Positions 9,301 to 19,966 of a DNA stretch of 64,000 nucleotides are shown piece by piece. The stretch's first letter is position 1, and each line of letters opens with the position of its first letter. Made by a program: the position numbers and the translations under genes. Under the pieces are notes generated by a model, which saw only the letters and a list, made by a program, of their open reading frames with translations, searched no databases and was not told the DNA's origin. The stretch is from Nakamurella sp040546275. GTDB taxonomy: Bacteria > Actinomycetota > Actinomycetes > Mycobacteriales > Nakamurellaceae. The stretch covers positions 235,541 through 299,540 of the forward strand of contig NZ_JBEPNO010000004.1 of NCBI RefSeq assembly GCF_040546275.1, given 5' to 3'.

Positions 9301-11019
9301 TCATCGCTCAAGCCCCATGGGTCGGTGCATGTTGTTCCGTAGGGGTTTCTGCTCGGAGTCGATCCATTTCGGCGGGATCAACTCCGGTATTCCATCTGCG
9401 CCCATCTGCACCACCCACTCACCTTTATGAATTTCGGTGTGGTGGCAGGGACAGAAAAGGACACCACCCTTGTAACAGGTGTCGCCGCCGTCTCGGTGCC
9501 ACCATTCGACATGGTGACAGTCGCACCAACCGGGGGGTCTATCACATCCAGGCCAAATGCATCCGCCGTCCCGCAGGGTGATGGCGCGGCGAATGGCGAG
9601 CGGGAAGGTTCGGCGTTCCCGCCCGATGTCCAGCACTTCACTGTTGCTGTCCAGGATGGCCGGGATGATTTGCGCGTCGCACAGGAATTTTCGGGCCTGA
9701 GCGGCGGTGATCGCCCCGCCGGAGTCATACCCGGCGGAGGTCAGGGCGCCTTTGATGACGTCCCAGTGCATCACCATGGTGATGTGCGGCCGTTCACCGC
9801 CTTGGGTCGGTCCGGTCCCGGCGTCCAGGAACCCGCGGAGCGCAGCGATGAGGGCGTGGGCGCGGCGGTTCGCCGGGGACCGCGGATCCCGCACCCTCGT
9901 CCCGCAATGGGTGCCGCCGCCGGTGGCGGTGTTGCTCCCTTGGGCGTCGCTGGACCCGGAAGCCTCGGCGAGTGAATCCTCGTCGGTGCTGGTGTCCTCG
10001 GTGCTGATGTTTTCGGTGCTGGTGTCCGCATCGCTGAGGGCACCGTCGACGTCGACGTCGTTGTCGTTGGCGTTGTCGGAACCATCGACGAGGTCGCTGT
10101 CGCTGTCCAGGTCGTCGTCGGAACCATCGGCACTGTCCCCGTCGGACTCGACGTCGGCATCGGCATCGGCATCGGCTTCGGCATCGGCATCGGCTGCGTC
10201 GGTGGAAGTAGCTGTAGCAGAGCTGGTCTCGCTGCCCGAATCGGAGCCGGCGCCGGGGCCCTCGCCACTGCCGCTTCCGCTGCCGCTGCTGGTCGGGGTG
10301 CTGGGGTGGGGTGCGGACAGGCCGTCGATGGCCTTTTTGACCACTTCGACGCTGTAGTCATCCAGTTGCCCCTTGATCGGGGTCAACCCGGTCCGCAGGT
10401 TGCGGCGTCCGAAGCTGAACTCCATCTTGGCGGCGGCGGTTTCCTCGTCGAGGTCGCCGTCGGGGTCGGCCTTGTCCAGGACGCTGCGGCAGACCTTTTC
10501 GAACGGGTTGGGGTCCAGACCGGTCGCGTGGTCGACGAGGAACGATTCCCAGAATTGCAGGTCCTGGACGGGCAGCAGGGCGGGGAGTTTGCTCATGGTG
10601 GCGATGACCAGTTTGATGTGTTCGGAGTTGACGGTGCCGGCGGCCATCGCTGCCGCCAACGCGGGTAGCACCGGCGGCAGGATGGTGCCGCTGTCGCTCT
10701 CGCGGGGCAGGACCTGCCGGGCGGCGTTGACCCGGCCGTAGGCTTCGGCGGGGGAGATGTTGAACTTTTGCCGCAGTAACGCCGCGGTGGAGGTGCATGC
10801 GTACTTGGCGGCGATGTTTTCGGAGTCCAGTTCGCCGGTGAGGTTGACGTTGGCGGTGTAGACCTCGTTGGCCAGTTGTTGCAGCTGCGCCCCGAGGGTG
10901 AGCAGGTCGGCGTGTTGGATCCGCCACCACTGCGTTTCCCGCAATTGTCCGACCACGCGCAGCGCGATGTCCAGCAGGTCGTGGGTCTGCTGGGTGTCGG
11001 GGAATGCGTTGTCCTCCAT
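9301..11019 (-). CDS. DUF222/HNH endonuclease-like protein with Asp/Ser-rich insertion
   Basis: From ATG 11019 the protein has 572 residues (an in-frame ATG at 11109 would add 30). The N-terminal 250 residues are a DUF222 (13E12-repeat-like) domain. The C-terminus has the HNH module: CIWPGCDRP, then CDCHHVEWWHRDGG with the catalytic HH pair, and CPCHHTEIHKGEW. Between them lie about 130 residues almost wholly of Asp, Ser, Ala, Glu, Gly and Thr. In mycobacteria such proteins occur in several copies and may be mobile; their target is unknown. It probably cuts DNA, but this is inferred from the HNH motif alone. No terminal repeats or partner genes were seen. Confidence 0.85.
   Translation of the reverse strand: MEDNAFPDTQQTHDLLDIALRVVGQLRETQWWRIQHADLLTLGAQLQQLANEVYTANVNLTGELDSENIAAKYACTSTAALLRQKFNISPAEAYGRVNAARQVLPRESDSGTILPPVLPALAAAMAAGTVNSEHIKLVIATMSKLPALLPVQDLQFWESFLVDHATGLDPNPFEKVCRSVLDKADPDGDLDEETAAAKMEFSFGRRNLRTGLTPIKGQLDDYSVEVVKKAIDGLSAPHPSTPTSSGSGSGSGEGPGAGSDSGSETSSATATSTDAADADAEADADADADVESDGDSADGSDDDLDSDSDLVDGSDNANDNDVDVDGALSDADTSTENISTEDTSTDEDSLAEASGSSDAQGSNTATGGGTHCGTRVRDPRSPANRRAHALIAALRGFLDAGTGPTQGGERPHITMVMHWDVIKGALTSAGYDSGGAITAAQARKFLCDAQIIPAILDSNSEVLDIGRERRTFPLAIRRAITLRDGGCIWPGCDRPPGWCDCHHVEWWHRDGGDTCYKGGVLFCPCHHTEIHKGEWVVQMGADGIPELIPPKWIDSEQKPLRNNMHRPMGLER
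10154..10195. repeat. Seven tandem 6-bp units inside the HNH gene
   Basis: Plus-strand units TCGGCA/TCGGCT run seven times without a break. On the coding strand they encode alternating Ala-Asp/Glu pairs in the acidic linker. Six-base units keep the frame, so copy-number change would alter linker length without destroying the protein. Confidence 0.9.
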
Positions 11020-11460
11020 GAATACGACGCTATACCCGGGCACCGACAGTCCCCCTTTTCGCCGGGAATCCGGTGGCGGCCGACGAAGAGTCAGCGGCGG
11101 AATTGCCACCGGAAGGGGTTGATCAAACCGGACTGCGCGGATGAACTCGTTTACTTCTGTCCCATCATTCCCAAAATCGGCAAGTTCATCTATTTCGTCG
11201 GAGTTGATCAGCGCGGACGAAGTTGATCAGCGCGACAGCGGGGGAAGTTGATCAGCGCGACCGCAGGGGAAGTTCCCAGTCGAGACGATTCCCCACCTCT
11301 GAGACCCCCCGGATCTGCTCCAACTTCAGCCGCGACGTTGACCTGCGATCAGGCCGCATCTATGCGAACCTGCAGCCAGGACGGCAACTGGACCGTGCGC
11401 GCGTACTGTCGCAGCATCTGGGGTGGGACCACCCGATCAGAGGGCTCGATGGGGGATCGA
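11020..11460. other. Divergent intergenic region with a locally AT-richer stretch and direct repeats
   Basis: This 441-base gap separates the HNH gene (minus) from the lipoprotein gene (plus). The part at about 11120-11200 is visibly less GC-rich than its surroundings. Three direct repeats follow (see 11201-11261). A GGGGGAT sequence just before ATG 11461 is the ribosome site of the lipoprotein gene. No gene is supported in the gap, although the frame of the lipoprotein stays open back to 11248. Confidence 0.5.
11201..11261. repeat. Three direct copies of AGTTGATCAGCGCGR
   Basis: Copies start at 11202, 11221 and 11246 (steps of 19 and 25 bases). The core TTGATCAGCGCG is identical in all three and holds the palindrome TGATCA. 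They lie 200-260 bases upstream of the lipoprotein start. A multi-copy operator or a degenerate tandem repeat are both possible. Confidence 0.8.
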
Positions 11461-13110
11461 ATGGTGCGGCGGCTGTCTCTTGCTGGGTTGGCGCTGGTAC
11501 TCGCGGCCTGCACGTCGGTGGGTGGTCGACCCGTGCTCCCGGGCCCGACCGGCCCCGCCCAATCCACCACGGCGCAGACCGACCTATCGGCATCGAACAT
11601 CCCGTCGACAGCCAGGACCTCGACAGCCAGTACGTCGACAACCAGCAGATCGACAACGCCTACATCGGGCACGCCCACCACGACGTCACCCCCGCTCGGC
11701 ACTTCCAGCGGTCAAGGCGACGACTCGTCGGTCCAGGCACTACCGCCCGGCGCCACCACAGCTGCCCCACCGACCCTCGGCCCGGCGGACAAGGGCAAGG
11801 CGCTGATGTGGACCCAGGCCGACTTCACACCGCTCGGGCAGCCCGTCGCAGTTGGCCCGCGGGTGGTGGTCTACGGGCTGAAGGCAGGGGTTCTCTCGAT
11901 CGAGGTGCTGGATGCCGGCACCGGACGGGTGGTCTGGTCCCGGCCCGCCTCGCCGGGTGACGCGGCCCCCGGGGTCAACCTCGATCCGACCGTCATCGGC
12001 GGCACTGTTGTCTATCTCCGGCCGGCCTCGACGTCGTCGCTTGACGATGTTCGGGTGGTGGCGGCCGATCCGGCGACCGGCAAGGACATCGCGGTCACCC
12101 CTGTGGTGCTCGAGGTCGGGGAGCGGCCGGAGGACTGTGGAAATCTCGCCTGTTTCACCGTCGTGGGGGTCAGCGGTGTCCATGGCGTGAGGATGGACGT
12201 GCACACCGGCAAGCTGACGCCCGACCCGGCCAGGCTGGCCCTGGCCGCGCGGACGATCGGCCCCGAAGGACTGCTGTCCATCCAGGAGGACGGAAAACCG
12301 GAACAGCTCGCGCGGCAGGTCGGGACCAAGATCGCGTGGACCACTCCGCTTTCGGCGATCTTCGGCGCCGGCTACTCCACGAACTTCGGTTGGGAGTTCC
12401 ACGCTTTCGATCAGCAGAAGGTGCTGGTCGGCACCGTCGGTGCCGACCAGTCGGTGGAACGCGCCAAGGGAGCAGTGCCACTCGGGGTCGGCTCCGAGAT
12501 GGCCGGGATCAACGTCACCACCGGAGCCCGACTCTGGCTGCAAACCGGTGGCGTCGACTACTTCTGCCTGGCGCCCGACGTCTTCACCGGGCCGAGTTCG
12601 CTCGAAGCAGTGCGATGCCGATGGGCTGCGTCATCGAAGGTGGTGCTGAACGGCTCGACGACCACGATCGAGAACGCCACCGTCTCCCTCGAGGGTTTCG
12701 ACCCCGCGACGGGCCGGACCACCTGGTCGGTCGCGCTGAAGAATCCAAGTGGCACGTCCTACCAGGACTGGACGCAATCGTTCGAAGTCGTCGGCGAGGA
12801 CTCGCTCGTCGCGAACGGACCCTCCGGACCCGTGCTGATCGACACCGATAGTGGGGCAACCACAACGGTGAAGGCCGGCACCCAGGCCACCTGCACCCGC
12901 CAGATCATCACAGCCATCGTGGGCGGCAACCATCGGATAGAGGGCAAGTCCTCCAACTCATACATCACTGGCAACGCGGTGTTCTCGTGTCGGCCGAACG
13001 GCACCGCCTCGGCGTTGACGGGGAGGTGGCCGAGTTGGGCCGGGGCGGTCACCGGTCACGTCCACGTGGTGACGACCAACGCCGGTGTGCAGGGCTACCG
13101 CACCGGCTGA
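11461..13110 (+). CDS. Secreted lipoprotein with PQQ-type beta-propeller
   Basis: A 549-residue protein. ATG 11461 follows GGGGGAT and gives a lipoprotein signal: MVRR, a hydrophobic stretch, and lipobox LAAC with Cys at about 16. A Ser/Thr/Pro-rich tether (about 30-95) leads to the folded part, where repeated blades carry the D-x-x-T/A-G-x-x-x-W theme (VLDAGTGRVVWSR, GINVTTGARLWL, GFDPATGRTTWS). This is the pattern of PQQ-like/WD40-type propellers anchored to the outer face of the membrane. Paired cysteines in the propeller suggest disulphides. No enzymatic residues can be assigned; it may be a binding scaffold. Neighbours give no functional hint. Confidence 0.75.
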   Translation: MVRRLSLAGLALVLAACTSVGGRPVLPGPTGPAQSTTAQTDLSASNIPSTARTSTASTSTTSRSTTPTSGTPTTTSPPLGTSSGQGDDSSVQALPPGATTAAPPTLGPADKGKALMWTQADFTPLGQPVAVGPRVVVYGLKAGVLSIEVLDAGTGRVVWSRPASPGDAAPGVNLDPTVIGGTVVYLRPASTSSLDDVRVVAADPATGKDIAVTPVVLEVGERPEDCGNLACFTVVGVSGVHGVRMDVHTGKLTPDPARLALAARTIGPEGLLSIQEDGKPEQLARQVGTKIAWTTPLSAIFGAGYSTNFGWEFHAFDQQKVLVGTVGADQSVERAKGAVPLGVGSEMAGINVTTGARLWLQTGGVDYFCLAPDVFTGPSSLEAVRCRWAASSKVVLNGSTTTIENATVSLEGFDPATGRTTWSVALKNPSGTSYQDWTQSFEVVGEDSLVANGPSGPVLIDTDSGATTTVKAGTQATCTRQIITAIVGGNHRIEGKSSNSYITGNAVFSCRPNGTASALTGRWPSWAGAVTGHVHVVTTNAGVQGYRTG

Positions 13111-13159
13111 CGCCATCGGGTCAGCACGGCCGGCAACGCGGTGTCGTACCCGTTCCAAC

Positions 13160-13702
13160 TCACCCCGAGAGTTCGGCCGCCGTGGTCACTTCCGCGTAGT
13201 TTCCGGACAGCGCCGCGAGGAAGCTGGCGTGGACGTCGGCGCCGGCGATGTGGCGGTCGCCGAACGTCAGGTCGGGTGCCGCGCAGGCGTCGGCCACCAC
13301 GGTGACCTGGAACCCGAGATCGGCTGCGGCCCTGACGGTCGCGTCGATGCACATGCTCGTCATCATGCCCACCACGACCAACTCGTCGATGCTGCGGCTG
13401 CGTAGTTCCTGCTCCAGGCCGGTCTCGCGAAAGGAGTTCGGGTAGGCCTTGACGATCACCGTCTCGCCCTCGTCAGGCGTCACGCTGGGATGGATATCGA
13501 TGCCGGCGGTCCCGGGCCGCATGAACGTGGCCTCCGGGTCGTCCCACTCGTGCCGCACGTGGATGACGGGCAGATCCGCCGTGCGGAAGTGTTGCAGCAC
13601 CTGGTGTGCGGCTGCCGCAGCCGTCTCCGGTTCCACCAGCGGGTTGGCCCCGCCGGGGAAGTAGTCGTTCTGGATGTCGACGATCAGCAGAGCCTTGGTC
13701 AT
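13160..13702 (-). CDS. Isochorismatase-family cysteine hydrolase
   Basis: A 180-residue protein from ATG 13702. The catalytic triad of the family is in place: Asp9 (IVDIQNDY), Lys85 (IVKAYPNSF) and the nucleophile Cys118 (VGMMTSMCIDATVRAA). The family includes nicotinamidases, isochorismatases and carbamoyl or ureido hydrolases; the substrate cannot be told from sequence. It lies 86 bases downstream of an NCS1 nucleobase permease gene on the same strand, so a role in breaking down an imported pyrimidine or amide is plausible but inferred. Confidence 0.88.
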   Translation of the reverse strand: MTKALLIVDIQNDYFPGGANPLVEPETAAAAAHQVLQHFRTADLPVIHVRHEWDDPEATFMRPGTAGIDIHPSVTPDEGETVIVKAYPNSFRETGLEQELRSRSIDELVVVGMMTSMCIDATVRAAADLGFQVTVVADACAAPDLTFGDRHIAGADVHASFLAALSGNYAEVTTAAELSG

Positions 13703-13788
13703 GTTCTCGTCCGTTCCTGTCGGGGTGGATCCCACTTGTCGGGTAGAAGGCTGATGCCCGCCATGCTGCACTAAAAACAGGGCAAGCT

Positions 13789-15264
13789 CTACAACCGTTC
13801 CTGAGCGGCGACCCGACCGCGGCAGAGCACCAGGTAGCCGACGAAACCGATCAGCAACGAGGCGACCACACCGAGGTTGGCGGCGGCCCAGCTGCCCGTA
13901 CGGCCGCCGAGACCGAAGACCTCCAGGAGGTATCCCTGCCACTCGAGCCAGCTGACCGTGCTGACCACCAGGCCGAAGCCGATGAACGAACCCACGGCCA
14001 TCAGTGCCACCGCCGCGTAGTTGACGACTCCGTACCGGCCTTGACTCGTGTAGAGATCTGGTTCGACGTAGTCCTTGCGGCGCAACAACATGTCCGCGAG
14101 GAAGATGCCCGTCCAGGAGGCGATGGGTACGCCGAGCGTGACCAGGAAGCCGAAAAGGGAGCCGAAGAAGTCGCCGGGGGCGATCCAGACCAGGTAGATG
14201 GTGCCGAGGACCATGATCACCGCGTCGATCAGGACGGCCGAGTAGCGCGGGATCTTGAGGCCCAGGCTCAACAGCGCGAGACCGGAGGAGTAGATGTCCA
14301 GCACTGCGCCGCCCATCTGGCCCAGCAGCGCGACGAGGATGAACGGGATCAGGTACCAGGTCGGGAGAATGGTGCCGAGGCCACCGATCTGGCTGTCGGC
14401 GACGGCGCTGGCCAGTGCGGGGCTCGAACCGGTGATCAGCAATCCGAACAGGATGAGGAAGACCGGTCCGATGGCGCCGCCGAGAGTCGTCCACCCGACC
14501 ACCTTGGAACCACGGACGTTCTTGGGCAGGTAGCGGCTGTAGTCGGCGCCGGTGTTGGTCCAGCTCAGGCCGAACAGGGTGAAGCCGATGATCAATGCAC
14601 CGATGAAGGCCGAAAAGCTGCCGGAGGGCAGGGTTTGCAGTTGCGCCAGGTTGATGTGCTTGACCGTCAGCACCATGTAGCCGACGGTCAGCACCACCAT
14701 CACGATGGTGATGTATTTCTGGAATTTCATGACGGTGTCGAACCCGAGGAAGCCGGCGGCGGCGATCACCGCTGCGACGACGACGAATGCGATCACCCTG
14801 GTCAGGGTGCCGTCGCTCCACCCCAATCGCAGGAAGACGGTGTCGACCGCGAAGATGCACAGCACCACGGTCACCGTCTCGAATCCCACCAGCAGCAGGT
14901 AGCTCACCAGCGTGGGGACTTTGTTGCCGCGGAATCCGAAAGCCGCGCGGGACAACACCATCGTCGGGGCAGACCCTCGCTTGCCGGCCAGCGAGGTGAA
15001 ACCGACCAGGAGGTAGGACAGCACGATGCCGATGACGCCGGCGATCAGCGCCTGCCAGAACGAGACGTTCGCAAACAGCAGGTAGACGGCGTACCCCATG
15101 CCGAGCACGCCGATGTTCGCGCCGCACCACGGCCAGAAGAGGTCCGAGGCCCGCCCGCGACGCTCCACCGGTGCGATGACGTTGATGCCGTTCTGTTCGA
15201 CGGTCGGGACGACAACCGACTCCGGGTGGTCGGGTTGACGATCGGGCGGTGCAGTGGTGGTCAT
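13789..15264 (-). CDS. NCS1-family nucleobase (cytosine/purine-type) permease
   Basis: A 491-residue membrane protein with about 12 hydrophobic segments. The N-terminal block LFWPWCGANIGVLGMGYAVY is typical of the cytosine/purine-type NCS1 symporters, as is the length. The polar N-terminus (about 45 residues) is cytoplasmic. It likely imports a nucleobase or related compound with H+ or Na+. It stands between an AIR-synthase-like gene upstream and a cysteine hydrolase downstream, all on the minus strand with gaps of 27 and 86 bases, suggesting one transcript. Confidence 0.88.
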   Translation of the reverse strand: MTTTAPPDRQPDHPESVVVPTVEQNGINVIAPVERRGRASDLFWPWCGANIGVLGMGYAVYLLFANVSFWQALIAGVIGIVLSYLLVGFTSLAGKRGSAPTMVLSRAAFGFRGNKVPTLVSYLLLVGFETVTVVLCIFAVDTVFLRLGWSDGTLTRVIAFVVVAAVIAAAGFLGFDTVMKFQKYITIVMVVLTVGYMVLTVKHINLAQLQTLPSGSFSAFIGALIIGFTLFGLSWTNTGADYSRYLPKNVRGSKVVGWTTLGGAIGPVFLILFGLLITGSSPALASAVADSQIGGLGTILPTWYLIPFILVALLGQMGGAVLDIYSSGLALLSLGLKIPRYSAVLIDAVIMVLGTIYLVWIAPGDFFGSLFGFLVTLGVPIASWTGIFLADMLLRRKDYVEPDLYTSQGRYGVVNYAAVALMAVGSFIGFGLVVSTVSWLEWQGYLLEVFGLGGRTGSWAAANLGVVASLLIGFVGYLVLCRGRVAAQERL

Positions 15265-15291
15265 GTCGGGGCCCTCCAGCAGAGCGGCAAG

Positions 15292-16158
15292 TCAGCCTGA
15301 CGGCGCAGGAAAATCGGACAGCTCCCCGACGACGACGACGGGGAGATCAGCGCGGATCGATCGCAGGGCGGGCAGAGCCGCGGGATCGAGTGACACCAGG
15401 ACGCAGGACGCCGGGCCGCCCGATGCCGAGACATCGAACCCCGCGTCCTGCCGCTGATGTCGATCACCCTGGCGCTGACCGCGACCGGCAATCCGATCCG
15501 TCCACTGATGTCGCAGCCCCGCCGTCGCGGCCAGCTGGGCGATCTCGTGCCGGACCCCGCGTGAGCCGACGGGAAGGGCCTCGTGCACCCCCGGGATGGC
15601 CAGCGCAGCAACCACTTCGGCGATCGAGGGCATCTCGGGGTCGGTCGGGTGCAGCTCGTGCGCGGGTGCCGACCGGGGGAGTCCCAGGCAGACGACCAGA
15701 TCTCCGGCGCGGCTCCGGCCGACCCGCAGGCCGTCCGGTCCGGCGGATCCGATCACCGTGACGCCGATACCGGTGGTGCTCGTCGCGGCGTTCTCCTCGG
15801 TGCTACCCGTCACCGCTTCCGGCCCCAGTCCGACCTCGGCCGCCAGTTCGTTGACCGCGGCGACCATCTGGTCGGCCTCGGTGCCACCGGCGAAACAGAG
15901 GGTGTTCACGATCAGGCGGGGGGTGGCGCCGGCCGCCACCAGTTCGATCAGCGGCACACGGGCGGCGAAGTGGCCGGTGGTGTGCGCCGTCGCGGCCACC
16001 GAGTCGCCGGGATGCGGGCCGATCCCACCCACCGAATCGCAGGCGATCACCAGCCGCGAGCCGTCCGGCAGGGTGATCAGCGAGAGGTCCCGAACGCGAC
16101 CGGTCGGCCAGACGGGCAGCAGATCGATCACCACACCGCCTCCCGCTCTGTCCACCAA
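15292..16158 (-). CDS. AIR synthase-related (PurM/ThiL/HypE-fold) protein
   Basis: A 288-residue protein. The N-terminus has the fold signature of the AIR-synthase superfamily: VIACDSVGGIGP (metal and ATP binding), then a long helix region (VPLIELVAAGATPRLIVNTLCF), and a glycine-rich turn (STTGIGVTVIGSAG). The C-terminal half is less typical and includes a polar stretch near 230-245. Such genes often sit beside cytosine permeases, but I know of no proven reaction for them. The start may instead be an internal GTG near VVIDLLP. It is probably the first gene of a unit with the permease and hydrolase. Confidence 0.7.
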   Translation of the reverse strand: MVDRAGGGVVIDLLPVWPTGRVRDLSLITLPDGSRLVIACDSVGGIGPHPGDSVAATAHTTGHFAARVPLIELVAAGATPRLIVNTLCFAGGTEADQMVAAVNELAAEVGLGPEAVTGSTEENAATSTTGIGVTVIGSAGPDGLRVGRSRAGDLVVCLGLPRSAPAHELHPTDPEMPSIAEVVAALAIPGVHEALPVGSRGVRHEIAQLAATAGLRHQWTDRIAGRGQRQGDRHQRQDAGFDVSASGGPASCVLVSLDPAALPALRSIRADLPVVVVGELSDFPAPSG

Positions 16159-16338
16159 CTCTGATCGCCGCAGCCGACCGGCTCCGTGGCCTGAAGGTTA
16201 GAGTCCGCGTGACTGACAGGTCAAAGATCCAGCCAACACAGCCCACAGACAACGGGCGGTTGATCTGCCATGATGGCCTCGCTGGAAGTCACGGCTGGTG
16301 GATCCACCGGGCGAGCTCGGGGAATCGGGGACGAATCA

Positions 16339-16710
16339 ATGCTGTATCTGGACGGAGTCATCGGGCTTGCGCTGCTGGCCCTCTGGGTGTTCTGCCTGGT
16401 CGACGTCATCGGCACTCCCGCCGACGCCACCAGGAACCTGCCCAAGCTGCTGTGGTTGGTCCTGGTCATCTTCCTGTCCTGGGTCGGCTGCCTGCTCTGG
16501 TTCCTGTGCGGCCGGCCGCGGGCCGGTCAGGTGGCTGCCACCGGCTTCTACGAAGGGGCCAAACCGCAGGGATTCCCGGAGTACGAGCGTCTGGGCCGAT
16601 CGACCGCCGGCGACAGCGAAGCCGATCTGGAGTTCCTGCGCCAGTGCCGGGAACGCGCCGACCAGCAGCGGGCCTCCTACCTGAAGAAGCGTCAGGACGA
16701 GCAGGACTGA
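16339..16710 (+). CDS. Small membrane protein with PLDc_N-like hairpin
   Basis: A 123-residue protein starting at ATG 16339 after GGGGA. Two hydrophobic helices (about 3-25 and 34-56) flank a short loop with LPKLLWLVLVIFL, ending in LCGRP; this is the pattern of the phospholipase D N-terminal membrane hairpin (PLDc_N, PF13396), here without any PLD catalytic domain. The C-terminal 60 residues are polar and highly charged, ending in KKRQDEQD. Function unknown. Its stop is directly next to the stop of meaB on the other strand. Confidence 0.75.
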   Translation: MLYLDGVIGLALLALWVFCLVDVIGTPADATRNLPKLLWLVLVIFLSWVGCLLWFLCGRPRAGQVAATGFYEGAKPQGFPEYERLGRSTAGDSEADLEFLRQCRERADQQRASYLKKRQDEQD

Positions 16711-17721
16711 TCAGGTCCCGTCGTAGGCGGCAATCAGTTGATCGGCGGCGGCTGCGGCCGAGAGTTGGCCGGCGGCAACCGCTTCCGTGACGGACTTCCG
16801 GATGTCTTCGATTCCCGGCGAATGACGCAGCCGCTGGTCCAGTTCGTCGCGCACCAGCGCCCAGGTGAGTTCGACCTGCTGGGTCGACCGCTTCCGGGCC
16901 AGCCCGTCGGCACCGAGGTGTTCGCGATGACGCTGCACCGTTGCCCACAGGTGGTCGAGGCCGGCGCCGGTCTGGCCGGAGCAGGTCAGCACCGGAGGCA
17001 CCCAGCTCTCCTTGCCCCGCACCAATCGAACAGCGCCCGTGAGCTCCAGCGCGGTGGCCTTGGCTTCCGTCAGGTGATCACCGTCGGACTTGTTCACGGC
17101 GACCACGTCGGCCAGCTCGATGACGCCCTTCTTGATGCCCTGCAACGAATCTCCGGTCCGGCTGAGGGTGAGCAGCAGGAAGGTGTCGACCATCGCGGCG
17201 ACGGTGGTCTCCGACTGCCCGACGCCGACGGTCTCCACGATCACCACGTCGAAACCGGCTGCCTCCAGCACGGTGATGGCCGCCGCCGTCGCTCTGGCCA
17301 CTCCGCCCAGCGTCCCGGCGTTGGGGGAGGGCCGGATGTAGGCGTCCGGATTCGCCGACAGCTGCGGCATTCTCGTCTTGTCGCCAAGGACGGACCCGCC
17401 CGTGCGGGCGCTCGACGGGTCGACCGCCAGGACGCCGACCCGGTGTCCGCTTGCTGTCATCGAGCTGCCCAAGGCCTCGATCAGGGTCGATTTCCCGGCG
17501 CCCGGCGCTCCGGAGATGCCCAGCCGGGTCGACCCGCCGGCATGCGGCGCGAGCAGCGAGTAGAGCTCACGGGCCTCGGCCCGGTGGTCGGTGCGGGTCG
17601 ACTCCATCAGCGTGATGGCCCGGGACATCGCCGTCCGGCCGATCTGGGTGCCACGGCTCTCGACGATGGCCTCCGCCAACGCGACCGGATCGGACCAGCG
17701 AGCGGTGGTCGCCACGATCAC
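16711..17721 (-). CDS. meaB: MeaB/ArgK-type GTPase, methylmalonyl-CoA mutase chaperone
   Basis: A 336-residue G3E-family GTPase. Walker A is GAPGAGKST, the base-recognition motif is NKSD, and the MeaB-specific blocks VDPSSARTGGSVLGDKTRM and ETVGVGQSE are present. Members load and protect the B12 cofactor of methylmalonyl-CoA mutase; the E. coli relative was once called ArgK. It lies 43 bases after mutB on the same strand, fitting that role. The C-terminal 60 residues form the dimerisation arm. The start could be one of a few near the N-terminus. Confidence 0.93.
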   Translation of the reverse strand: MIVATTARWSDPVALAEAIVESRGTQIGRTAMSRAITLMESTRTDHRAEARELYSLLAPHAGGSTRLGISGAPGAGKSTLIEALGSSMTASGHRVGVLAVDPSSARTGGSVLGDKTRMPQLSANPDAYIRPSPNAGTLGGVARATAAAITVLEAAGFDVVIVETVGVGQSETTVAAMVDTFLLLTLSRTGDSLQGIKKGVIELADVVAVNKSDGDHLTEAKATALELTGAVRLVRGKESWVPPVLTCSGQTGAGLDHLWATVQRHREHLGADGLARKRSTQQVELTWALVRDELDQRLRHSPGIEDIRKSVTEAVAAGQLSAAAAADQLIAAYDGT

Positions 17722-17764
17722 ACAACCCTTGCCGCTGCGGTGATCTCGCCTGCCGCAGCCACCG

Positions 17765-19962
<2,198 letters not shown>

Positions 19963-19966
<4 letters not shown>

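Noticed and set aside
13703..15130. Minus-strand frame joining the hydrolase to an Arg-rich upstream sequence
   Set aside because: Upstream of 13702 it is an out-of-frame shadow of the NCS1 permease gene.
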